In this document: positions 40,301 to 46,909 of the stretch, piece by piece
Layout: the number at the start of each line of letters is the position of its first letter
How positions within the stretch are numbered: position 1 is the first letter of the stretch
From: Selenomonas ruminantium subsp. lactilytica TAM6421
GTDB taxonomy: Bacteria > Bacillota > Negativicutes > Selenomonadales > Selenomonadaceae
Length of the DNA stretch: 64,000 nt
Direction of reading: 5' to 3'
Assembly (NCBI RefSeq): GCF_000284095.1
Contig: NC_017069.1
Coordinates: 1 to 64,000 of the forward strand
Translations under genes and position numbers: made by a program
Notes under the pieces: generated by a model
The model's database searches: none
What the model was told of the DNA's origin: nothing
What the model saw: only the letters and a program-made list of their open reading frames with translations

Positions 40301-42600
40301 AAGCTGTAGCGTGGGGCAATGTTAGTGGTAAACCGAGCACTTATCCTGCAACGGCACATAACCATGATAGTTCTTATCCGTCTACCACAGGAACAAGAGC
40401 AACAGGCACTTGGGGAATTTCCATCAGTGGCAAGGCAGCTACGGCTGGCACGGCCGATGTGGCGAACAGTGTCTCTTGGGCTAATGTGTCAGGTAAGCCA
40501 TCCTCTATGGCCGCAAATGGAGGCACATCGTCTTATACCAACAACATCAATATAACCCGAGGAAACGAAATTGTTCTGAATAAAAACGGTCAGAATGACG
40601 GAGGAGACTACTGGTTTGGCTATAGAAACGATGGAGCAACAAAAGCAACAACAAGTTATATATTTGGCGACGGACTTGCAAAAGGCGGTTTAGCTAACCT
40701 CAAAGCAAAAACCTTTATTGGTAGTCTGCAGGGCAACGCGACCAGCGCCTCTAGTGTCGCATGGGGGAACGTAACGGGTAAGCCGTCCTCTTTCACGCCA
40801 GCTTCTCACAACCATGACGGCAGTTATCCCTCGAAAACAGGCTCGGGCGCATCGGGGACATGGGGTATCAATGTAACCGGTTCGGCTGGCTCTGTGGCTT
40901 GGGGTAACGTGAGCGGTAGACCGAGCAGCCTTCCTGCGAACGGCGGTACATCCGATGTGGCAAACAAAATCGCTGGCACTTACTCTGGTAGCGGTGGCTG
41001 TCAAGGGCCGGGGTATTATGGCCGGTATCGTGCAGGATTTCTTATGTCCAACCAGTCAATTAATGGTGATAGCAGCTATAAGAACTGGCTCTATATGGAC
41101 AACTACGGCAGTGATGATGCTGGTGGTACGTCTGCAATCGGCGTTTCTCGGGCAGCAGCAAGAGCCTTTATTATGTCTTCCGATAAGAACCGCACGTCAT
41201 GGAACTGGTCAGCAGAACTTCTGAGCACGGCAAACTATAATAGCTACGCTCCTACGAAAACAGGCTCGGGCGCATCGGGGACTTGGGGTATCAGTATCAG
41301 TGGCAAAGCCGCTACGGCTGGCACTGCTGATAAAGCTAATGCTGTCGCATGGGGAGCTGTGTCTGACAAACCAGCGACTGCCACAAGGTGGCCGAGCTGG
41401 GGAGAAGTAACAGGAAAGCCTTCTACTTATACCCCCTCTAGCCATACCCACGCATGGAGTCAAGTAACAGGCGCTCCTGCAACTGCCACAAGATGGCCTA
41501 GCTGGTCGGAGGTAACAGGAAAGCCATCTGTAATGACTACAGGTGGTGGCACTTTTACAGGAAATATTGTAGTTCCCACGGCAAGCTCCTCTTGGAGGGA
41601 CGGACGCACAAAAGCAGCTATTCGCACGACAAGCATAAATGGTTATACGCCTGTTCTTTCTGCGAAAACAACCAATGGCTCTTGGGACTACGGTGTGTAC
41701 GATGGGAATATTGCTCATTTCACATATTTCACTGACGATAACTATAACAAAAATAACAACACACAAACGGTCGATGTTCAACTGAAGCCAAACGGTGAGG
41801 TGCAAGCTCCTGCTTTTAGAGGTCGTTTGTATGGCACAGCGGATGCCGCTAACAGCGTCGCTTGGGCTAACGTATCGGGAAAACCCAGCACCTTTACTCC
41901 AGCTAGCCACACCCACGCATGGTCGCAAGTCACAGGCGCTCCTGCTACTGCTACGCGGTGGCCTTCATGGGGCGAGGTGACCGGAAAACCTAGCTCGTTT
42001 ACACCAGCGTCACATAATCAGGCATGGAGTACGATTACAGATAAACCAGCACAGGCTACAAGATGGCCGAGTTGGAGTGAAGTTACCGGCAAGCCTACGT
42101 CTCTCCCCGCTAATGGTGGCAACGCTGACAGTGTAGGCGGTGTAACACTTAATGACCTTTATCGCACACTTTCAGGAAGAAAAAGACCCCAGATGACTGA
42201 TATCTTAAAAACAATAGTGAAGTCTAGCTTCAGCGGCACAAATGTAACACCAGGAACGCAAACAGATGCGAAGCATGTACAAACTGACAGCGGGAGAAAT
42301 ATAGTTTATTATACAAACTGGAATCACATCCAGCTGACGCAGCCTTTCACGAATTTTGATAAGATATTGATTATAACAAGTAATGGTGGTGATTACGGTC
42401 AGCATGTATTGTGGGAAAGCTGGGAATTGGCACACGCAATCAGCTGGCATTATCGATTTGCGTTATTGAAAGACACGAACATATATTGGTGGTGCTGGGG
42501 GGCACAAGGAACAAACCACCCACATAGTGATACTACTAACTTCTATTGTCAAAACAGCAATATCAATATTTCGGGAATATTCGGCATAAACTATGCATAA
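37396..42600 (+). CDS. Side tail fibre / receptor-binding protein
   Basis: A repeat-rich fibre of 1734 residues if started at the ATT codon at 37396 (AAGGAG nine bases before), or 1694 from GTG at 37516, which has no ribosome site. The extra 40 residues (YNQGFQFLEQRDSDDTIQREG) read as real protein. N-terminal third: SETNAKAS/SETASKAS repeats as in lambda-type Stf stalks. Middle: repeats of GKAATAGTAD, VAWGNVSGKP and HNHDSSYPST. C-terminus is unique (NWNHIQLTQPFTNFDKILII... NISGIFGINYA), likely the receptor-binding head. No chaperone gene is evident after it. Confidence 0.88.
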   Translation: MYNQGFQFLEQRDSDDTIQREGVVSKKSPFSTSDNKGIYDVIAENLRWLKDTLDSVSNSDELSAIRDDIQNMYNDMRTNEKFGSIEATEQAKIATEQASVATEKAVEAAQALSDMKAETSSVADNMRVIKNNIADIKKYLEEIAALQKDVADNAQVATNHAGVAKTKAAEAAVSETNAKNSADNASLSEANAKTSENKALASEKAAKTSETNAKASETASKASETNAKNSETASKASETASSSSASAAKTSETNAKASETASKASETAAKASEANAKASEQAASASESKSKTSEANARNAEAGAKTSETNAKNSETASKASEKAAKTSEENAQKWSEGTPDSTIDSDGNVINHYSSKHHAEQSTLSASEAKASATNAKTAEANAKSHEQKSLEYRDSAGMQAKNAKDSAKNAKDSETNAKEYESKSKEHRDDAMNWAEGSIPDSVDENGNPVKHCSAKHYAESANDCSDKAKASETQAKASETKAAASESSAKKSETNSKTSETNAKNSEAKARSWAESSDVVETETVSGETINHYSSKHYALEAEKSYNSASASETAAQSSMNKSKEYMEKAAKSETNAKASENLVKGYSDSATASANTASEQASAAKTSETNAANSASLAKKWAMSDTSPDGGFDAVGTGGKTQSAKTWATQAKEQAVSATNKAAEASEYTKTVKDVLKQAQSIQATIASSKSAMESLAEQTKNALSESKSIRDSLSDVVKYKGSVENYSDLPKENNKIGDMYNVKNADKANGCNAGDNVVWNGTGWDNLGGFIDVDDILNGGKNAKLGEVIATSFTGKLIGNADTATTADSAKSVAWANVSGKPTSMPANGGTADRALKADVCTGNAASASSVAWANVSGKPTSFTPASHNHDSSYPSTTGTRASGTWEISITGKAATAGTADTATALKMNEGTNDKYRPVWFEDGVTKYRTNYNDKFQYNPATDSLKVGSITGKAATAGTADSAKAVAWGNVSGKPSTYPATAHNHDSSYPSTTGTRATGTWGISISGKAATAGTADVANSVSWANVSGKPSSMAANGGTSSYTNNINITRGNEIVLNKNGQNDGGDYWFGYRNDGATKATTSYIFGDGLAKGGLANLKAKTFIGSLQGNATSASSVAWGNVTGKPSSFTPASHNHDGSYPSKTGSGASGTWGINVTGSAGSVAWGNVSGRPSSLPANGGTSDVANKIAGTYSGSGGCQGPGYYGRYRAGFLMSNQSINGDSSYKNWLYMDNYGSDDAGGTSAIGVSRAAARAFIMSSDKNRTSWNWSAELLSTANYNSYAPTKTGSGASGTWGISISGKAATAGTADKANAVAWGAVSDKPATATRWPSWGEVTGKPSTYTPSSHTHAWSQVTGAPATATRWPSWSEVTGKPSVMTTGGGTFTGNIVVPTASSSWRDGRTKAAIRTTSINGYTPVLSAKTTNGSWDYGVYDGNIAHFTYFTDDNYNKNNNTQTVDVQLKPNGEVQAPAFRGRLYGTADAANSVAWANVSGKPSTFTPASHTHAWSQVTGAPATATRWPSWGEVTGKPSSFTPASHNQAWSTITDKPAQATRWPSWSEVTGKPTSLPANGGNADSVGGVTLNDLYRTLSGRKRPQMTDILKTIVKSSFSGTNVTPGTQTDAKHVQTDSGRNIVYYTNWNHIQLTQPFTNFDKILIITSNGGDYGQHVLWESWELAHAISWHYRFALLKDTNIYWWCWGAQGTNHPHSDTTNFYCQNSNINISGIFGINYA

Positions 42601-42649
42601 ATCAATTCGTATGCAGACTAAATCTATGTGAAGAAAAGGTGGTGGTATT

Positions 42650-42904
42650 TTGAATGGCGAAACCTTAGAATTTGCTCTTGCCAAAATTGACAAGCAGTTG
42701 ACCAGCATATCGGAGGAATTAAAAGACCTTAAAAATAATTTGCCAAACCTGTATATATCAAAAGAGGTATACCGCAGTGAGTTGTCCGATTTGGAGCGGC
42801 GTGTGGCTGTCCTAGAAGCCAATTCGTCGAAAGTGACCTGGGCAGTCCTCGGCGCAGCAGGTAGCGTTTTGTTCACAGTCGTAAAAGCGTTTTTAGGTAT
42901 ATGA
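42650..42904 (+). CDS. XhlA-like membrane protein
   Basis: 84 residues, TTG start behind AGGTGGTGG. Coiled coil (EFALAKIDKQLTSISEELKDL, then SELSDLERRVAVLE) followed by one C-terminal membrane helix (VTWAVLGAAGSVLFTVVKAFLG). This is the XhlA/haemolysin layout seen in lysis cassettes, where it acts with a holin. Confidence 0.85.
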   Translation: MNGETLEFALAKIDKQLTSISEELKDLKNNLPNLYISKEVYRSELSDLERRVAVLEANSSKVTWAVLGAAGSVLFTVVKAFLGI

Positions 42905-42986
42905 GCAGGAGAAATCACGACGATATAGAATTATATCAATACGGGTAATTCTGCCCGAATATTTCTAAATAAATTATCTCGCATTA

Positions 42987-43032
42987 GGCTGGTTTGAGAG
43001 CATCCCCCATGGACTCTTGGACTGGCCTTTTT
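42987..43032 (+). terminator. Terminator after the XhlA-like gene
   Basis: GGCTGGTTTGAGAG (42987-43000) pairs with CTCTTGGACTGGCC (43014-43027) over 14 bases including G-T pairs, followed by five T. Confidence 0.72.
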
Positions 43033-43049
43033 GCGTTGGGGGTGAAAAT

Positions 43050-43286
43050 TTGAGAGAAGTAATAGAAGGTCTGAAAGGGTTATGGCAGAGGCTTAAAAAG
43101 GAGCCGCTTATCGTAAGAATCAAAGTGCTAGTCTGTTTTATCCCTGCTCTGATTCTTTTTGCAATCACCTGCATGGGCGAGTTTGCTGAAAGTGCTGGCA
43201 TGAAAATGGTTGGCTGGGCATGGCGTGACCCTCGGTTCGGTAAAAACCTTGCGGGGGAGAAACCGTATTGTCCGAAGGAGGTATGA
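43050..43286 (+). CDS. Small membrane protein of the lysis cassette, 78 aa
   Basis: TTG start set behind GGGGGTG; an earlier ATG at 43017 lies inside the terminator. Basic N-terminus (LWQRLKKEPLIVRIK), one membrane helix (VLVCFIPALILFAITCM), then a soluble end WAWRDPRFGKNLAGEKPYC. Could be a holin partner. Not recognised. Confidence 0.65.
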   Translation: MREVIEGLKGLWQRLKKEPLIVRIKVLVCFIPALILFAITCMGEFAESAGMKMVGWAWRDPRFGKNLAGEKPYCPKEV

Positions 43287-43287
43287 G

Positions 43288-43506
43288 TTGAAAGTATTAG
43301 AGAAAATTGTAGATTGGTCTTTGGACAAGGTTTTAGGGGTTGGCTTAGTGCTGACCCTTTTAATTTCCCTGTTTTTAGGCTATGACACAACGATACAAAC
43401 AAACATCATAAGCGGTTTGATTGGCTATATGTCAAAAACTGTAGTACAAGAAAGGAAAGTTGAAAATGAAAAAAGTAAAAAATCTCATCGAGAAAGTAGC
43501 AGGTAA
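43288..43506 (+). CDS. Small membrane protein, 72 aa
   Basis: TTG start two bases after the previous stop, with AAGGAGG just before. Helix (LEKIVDWSLDKVLGVGLVLTLLISLFLGY) then a second weakly hydrophobic stretch and a charged end (QERKVENEKSKKSHRESSR). Lysis cassette member; possibly a holin. Confidence 0.65.
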   Translation: MKVLEKIVDWSLDKVLGVGLVLTLLISLFLGYDTTIQTNIISGLIGYMSKTVVQERKVENEKSKKSHRESSR

Positions 43507-43747
43507 AGCCGAAAGCGGCTGTAAGAAAGTCGCTAAGTTTGGCTATGGACTTGTAGGTGCGATCGTGGGTGCTATCGTACTAACGGCAGTGGTTATGCTT
43601 ATCCTAGCTGGTGCGCTGGCTGTTGCTTGCGGTCTACTGACAATCGTTGCGTGTGCGGCAGTATTTTTGGCTCATATCCTCGGTTTATCCACTGGCTGGG
43701 CTATCGCGTTTTTCTTAGCTATGATTTGGCTCTTTTGGCGTAAATAA
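43466..43747 (+). CDS. Putative holin, 93 aa
   Basis: Start set at MKKVKNLIEKV (AGGAAAG nine bases before); overlaps the previous gene. Basic start, then two or three closely spaced membrane helices (GLVGAIVGAIVLTAVVMLIL, LAVACGLLTIVACAAVFLAHIL, WAIAFFLAMIWLF). Size, hydrophobicity and place before the endolysin fit a holin. The helices are Gly/Ala-rich. Confidence 0.7.
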   Translation: MKKVKNLIEKVAGKAESGCKKVAKFGYGLVGAIVGAIVLTAVVMLILAGALAVACGLLTIVACAAVFLAHILGLSTGWAIAFFLAMIWLFWRK

Positions 43748-43941
43748 TGGAGCTGTATATCAAAGACGTAGCCGGGAAAGAGGTAACTGTGGGGACGAGA
43801 GTTGCTTTTATCGTTCCTCAGTTCCGTTTCCTGAAAGTAGGTATTGTTGATGCAGTAACCCCGCGGGGGGTAAAGATTCTCTACGATGGGCACTGGGTAA
43901 CACATCGGAAAAGGAATCAGATTTCAAGGATTGAGGTGTAA
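43747..43941 (+). CDS. Hypothetical protein, 64 aa
   Basis: ATG overlaps the holin stop (TAATGG). Small beta-barrel pattern (ELYIKDVAGKEVTVGTRVAFIVPQF, VDAVTPRGVKILYDGHWV), SH3-like in appearance. Not recognised. Confidence 0.7.
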   Translation: MELYIKDVAGKEVTVGTRVAFIVPQFRFLKVGIVDAVTPRGVKILYDGHWVTHRKRNQISRIEV

Positions 43942-43943
43942 AA

Positions 43944-44141
43944 ATGCAAGGTATTGTGGAATGTCCTGATTGTCATGTACGGCATGTTCGCCTGATTAAA
44001 AAGGACATCAGTAAAAGCGTGATTGATATTCACTGCGGTGGATGCGATAAAGTTCTCGGCAGTATCCATGACTACATGGTGGATGAGCCGTCTGTAAAGC
44101 AGGTTGCGACTTTGGACGAACTGGAGGCAGATAATGCGTAA
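43944..44141 (+). CDS. Zinc-ribbon protein, 65 aa
   Basis: CPDC near the start and CGGC 27 residues later form a likely four-Cys zinc site. The rest is acidic. Overlaps the endolysin gene start. Function unknown. Confidence 0.72.
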   Translation: MQGIVECPDCHVRHVRLIKKDISKSVIDIHCGGCDKVLGSIHDYMVDEPSVKQVATLDELEADNA

Positions 44142-44727
44142 GGTCACATTGGACGAATTAAGACAGATTGCCGAAGAACAGCGTGAGGCTGTTTGGGCAG
44201 AGGCGCGTTCCGTAGGGCGTGAACCGAAGGTGTATCTTCATTGGACGGCAGGTCACTACTTCCAAAAATTTGATGATTACCATATCAACATCACTGCCAA
44301 CGGCGACATATGGCTGGCTACGGATGACTTGTCCGAAGTGTTAGCGCATACATGGCGCAGAAACACTGGCTCTATCGGCGTAACGCTCTGTTGTTGTGCA
44401 GGTGCTACGAGTGCCGACTTGGGCGATGAACCTCCGACTCCCCAGCAAATCGAGTGCATGGCTCAGGTTATTGCTACACTCTGTAATGCTCTGTGGCTGA
44501 CTATCGACCGCGAAAGAGTTCTGACTCATGGCGAGGCCGCAGATAACGCAGACGGATGCTGGTGTCACGAGGAATATGGCTGCTTGTCTACTGTCGAGCG
44601 TTGGGATTTGCAGTATCTCGGAACAGAGGAAAGCCCTGTTTATCTCAAAACCTATGACGATGAGCGCACCGGGGGTAACATCCTGCGCGGAAAAGCGAAC
44701 TGGTACGCCTCCGAATGGGCTGACTAA
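44134..44727 (+). CDS. Endolysin: N-acetylmuramoyl-L-alanine amidase
   Basis: 197 residues. Start set at MRKVTLDEL behind CTGGAGGC. Amidase_2 signature: VYLHWTAGHY (first zinc His), YHINITANGDIWLA, LAHTWRRNTGSIGVTLC (second His region) and RVLTHGEAAD. It cuts the bond between muramic acid and the stem peptide to lyse the cell. No cell-wall binding domain and no signal peptide, so it needs a holin. The domain call is clear. Confidence 0.9.
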   Translation: MRKVTLDELRQIAEEQREAVWAEARSVGREPKVYLHWTAGHYFQKFDDYHINITANGDIWLATDDLSEVLAHTWRRNTGSIGVTLCCCAGATSADLGDEPPTPQQIECMAQVIATLCNALWLTIDRERVLTHGEAADNADGCWCHEEYGCLSTVERWDLQYLGTEESPVYLKTYDDERTGGNILRGKANWYASEWAD

Positions 44728-44746
44728 AAGAAAGGAAGATTGACGA

Positions 44747-45319
44747 ATGAATAAAATCAAACAGCTTGTAAACTGGATCACCTTGAATAGCAAATATGCC
44801 CTGATGTTGCTGGTAGCTGGCGTGGCGTTCTACGCTGGCTTTTTTGTTTGTCAGCACTACAACAAGAACGTGGTGGAGGTGCCAGTGGAGATTGAAAAGA
44901 CCATTGAAAAAACTGTCCCCATTGAGGTTCCAGTGGAGGTCAAAGGAGATACTGTTATCCGATATGTGGAGAAACAGACTCCATCGGACGCTGATGTAGA
45001 GATTACGAATCCTGCCCCTGTGGTATCGGTGGCCTATAACGGTGAAAAGACCGAACTTGCTGGCAACGTATCGGAAAAGCAGAAATTTGAAAACGGCAAG
45101 CTGCAGGTCGAACAAAAGACCGAAACTGTTTTAGATGTGACACCTATCGTAGAGCGTGAGGTCAACACTGCAGTAAACAAAGCAGTACAGGAAAACACCG
45201 ACAAACTGAATACCGAACATCAAGCAGAATTGAAACAGGAAAAGCACAAACGGCATAAACGAGAGATTGAAACATACCTCGCCGGATTGGGGACGGCTGG
45301 CCTGTTGTTGTTGTTCTGA
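44747..45319 (+). CDS. Membrane-anchored coiled-coil protein (possible spanin-like)
   Basis: 190 residues behind AAAGGAAG. One N-terminal helix (YALMLLVAGVAFYAGFFVC), then a repetitive exported region (VEVPVEIEKTIEKTVPIEVPVEVKG), a coiled coil (NTAVNKAVQENTDKLNTEHQAEL) and a hydrophobic C-terminus (LAGLGTAGLLLLF). Sits just after the endolysin. If the host has an outer membrane this could be a unimolecular spanin that fuses the two membranes; otherwise its role is unclear. Confidence 0.65.
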   Translation: MNKIKQLVNWITLNSKYALMLLVAGVAFYAGFFVCQHYNKNVVEVPVEIEKTIEKTVPIEVPVEVKGDTVIRYVEKQTPSDADVEITNPAPVVSVAYNGEKTELAGNVSEKQKFENGKLQVEQKTETVLDVTPIVEREVNTAVNKAVQENTDKLNTEHQAELKQEKHKRHKREIETYLAGLGTAGLLLLF

Positions 45320-45489
45320 TGAGTAAGAAAGACATTTGGGTGCGGGCGCAGCCTTCGGCTGTGTCTGTGCCTATTTTGTTGAACGATACTCCAGCAGAGG
45401 GTGATCCGCCGTGTTCGGAATGTCCCGATGCGGAAATGTGCGAGAGATACCTTGAACAGTTCGGTTGTGGCTTGTGTGGTGGTAACTGA
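45319..45489 (+). CDS. Cys-rich small protein, 56 aa
   Basis: ATG overlaps the previous stop (TGATGA). Contains CSECPDAEMCERYLEQFGCGLCGGN, five or six Cys likely binding metal. Overlaps the next gene by one base (TGATG). Confidence 0.7.
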   Translation: MSKKDIWVRAQPSAVSVPILLNDTPAEGDPPCSECPDAEMCERYLEQFGCGLCGGN

Positions 45490-45686
45490 TGTTTAAGTGC
45501 TCTCTAAAAAAACTCTGCCGTAAATGTCGCGAGGTTGCCTGTGACAAGTGGTGTTTGTGCTTGGCCTGTGTCTATTGGATTGACGGAAAATGTACAGGCG
45601 AACCATTCAAACGCTGGAAAGGTTGGAAATCCTGCAGACAAGGCAGACGTTGGCGAGATATGTATGAAATGTTGCACGACTTATAA
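45489..45686 (+). CDS. Cys-rich basic protein, 65 aa
   Basis: Seven or more Cys in the first 55 residues (CSLKKLCRKCREVACDKW, LACVYW) with many Lys/Arg, suggesting a zinc-binding nucleic-acid protein. Not recognised. Confidence 0.68.
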   Translation: MFKCSLKKLCRKCREVACDKWCLCLACVYWIDGKCTGEPFKRWKGWKSCRQGRRWRDMYEMLHDL

Positions 45687-45715
45687 TCAGATTTTATAAC
45701 AGGAGTTGATTGAAA

Positions 45716-45892
45716 ATGCGTAAAGACGGCGTAATTTGGTACGACAACGAGCGACGTAAATTCCGCGTTGCTATTGGTATCGGACAGAAACACCATATCG
45801 GACGATATAACACCATGAAAGAGGCCAAGGCTGCGCTCCATGCGGCTATCCGTGGTTATCGGTACGGCTGGAATATGGGTGTAGTTTGCTGA
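45716..45892 (+). CDS. AP2-like DNA-binding domain protein, 58 aa
   Basis: Start set at MRKDGVIWYDNERRKF behind CAGGAG. FRVAIGIGQKHHIGRYNTMKEAKAALHAAIRG matches the strand-strand-strand-helix of AP2-like domains seen in phage endonucleases and integrases. Alone it may be a small DNA-binding factor. Overlaps the methyltransferase. Confidence 0.65.
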   Translation: MRKDGVIWYDNERRKFRVAIGIGQKHHIGRYNTMKEAKAALHAAIRGYRYGWNMGVVC

Positions 45893-46572
45893 TAAACAAG
45901 ATTGTGAAGGGCGATTGCGTAAAGGGCATGAGGGAAACCATCAAAGATGCGTCTATTGACCTTATCGTGACCGATCCTCCGTATCTTGTTAGCTATAAAA
46001 CGAACTACCGCAAGAACAAAGAGCATAAATTTTGCAGTGAAATAAAAAACGACAACAACCCCGATTTGATAAACGATTATATCAAGGAGTGTTATCGTAT
46101 CTTAAAGCCTAATTCGGCTATGTATATGTTCTGTTCCTGTGTCCACATCGACAAATTCATGCAGATGGCTCGGGATGCAGGTTTCAATATCAAAAATAAT
46201 ATCGTATGGGTAAAAAACAACTGGACGGCGGGGGATTTACAGGCAGCTTTCGGCAGACAACACGAGTATATCCTGCTCCTGAACAAAGGCCGTAAAAAAT
46301 TCCACGGCAAACGCCTGACCGATGTATGGTACTTTGACAGGGTAGCTGGCTCTGAACAAGTCCACCAAAACCAAAAGCCCATAGAACTGATAAAACGGTG
46401 CATTGAGTATCACAGTGAACCAGGGCAGGTTATCTTTGACGGCTTCATGGGTTCAGGGACTACTGCAGTAGCGGCTCTTGAAACACACCGCAATTTCGTG
46501 GGCTTTGAGCTGGATGACGAATACCACAAGGTGGCCACTGCTCGTATTGATGAATGTAAGAAAATGAGTTAG
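45886..46572 (+). CDS. DNA methyltransferase (N4-cytosine/N6-adenine type)
   Basis: 228 residues. Catalytic motif IV DPPY in LIVTDPPYLVSY near residue 30, and the AdoMet-binding motif FDGFMGSGTTAVAAL near residue 190, in the beta-class order. No restriction gene lies beside it, so it is probably a solitary enzyme that protects phage DNA from host restriction. Start is likely TTG at 45886; the ribosome site is weak. Confidence 0.92.
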   Translation: MLINKIVKGDCVKGMRETIKDASIDLIVTDPPYLVSYKTNYRKNKEHKFCSEIKNDNNPDLINDYIKECYRILKPNSAMYMFCSCVHIDKFMQMARDAGFNIKNNIVWVKNNWTAGDLQAAFGRQHEYILLLNKGRKKFHGKRLTDVWYFDRVAGSEQVHQNQKPIELIKRCIEYHSEPGQVIFDGFMGSGTTAVAALETHRNFVGFELDDEYHKVATARIDECKKMS

Positions 46573-46626
46573 AATATATATCGTGGTTGGTGTCGTTAGT
46601 GCTTTCCCTTCGGGGAGGTGAGGCGC

Positions 46627-46707
46627 ATGACGCTATATGAGATGTTATCCCTATTACTGGGTACTCTGACGCTGATTGTGGCAATCCTTGGACTGCTGAA
46701 AAAATAA
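46627..46707 (+). CDS. Holin-like toxin peptide, 26 aa
   Basis: MTLYEMLSLLLGTLTLIVAI ending in LGLLKK. This is the pattern of the 'putative holin-like toxin' family (short hydrophobic peptides of type I toxin-antitoxin loci in Bacillota). A strong GGGGAGGTGAGG site precedes it. The 3' side has AAAAAAGCCGCC and further pyrimidine-rich stretches that could encode or pair with an antisense RNA; I could not fix one. Confidence 0.68.
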   Translation: MTLYEMLSLLLGTLTLIVAILGLLKK

Positions 46708-46857
46708 ACGCATGAAAAAAGCCGCCTAGCCTTCTGCTCGACAGCCCTTTTCTAACACTAATTTCGTTTTGGGAAGGTGCCAGCGGGTCGAAACGCCAGC
46801 CACTTCTTTTGTCAATATTATAACTCTTTCGTATAGATTTTTCAAGGTAAACCATCA

Positions 46858-46887
46858 GACCGCTCCGCAAGGGGTGGTCTTTTTTTG
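46858..46887 (+). terminator. Terminator before the polymerase gene
   Basis: GACCGCTCC-GCAA-GGGGTGGTC followed by eight T. Nine pairs with a GNRA-like loop. Confidence 0.82.
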
Positions 46888-46909
46888 TATGCAGGAAAGG
46901 ATGATTATT

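Noticed and set aside
38000-42100. CRISPR-like regularly spaced repeats
   Set aside because: The repeats are in frame and encode fibre stalk units, so they are protein repeats.
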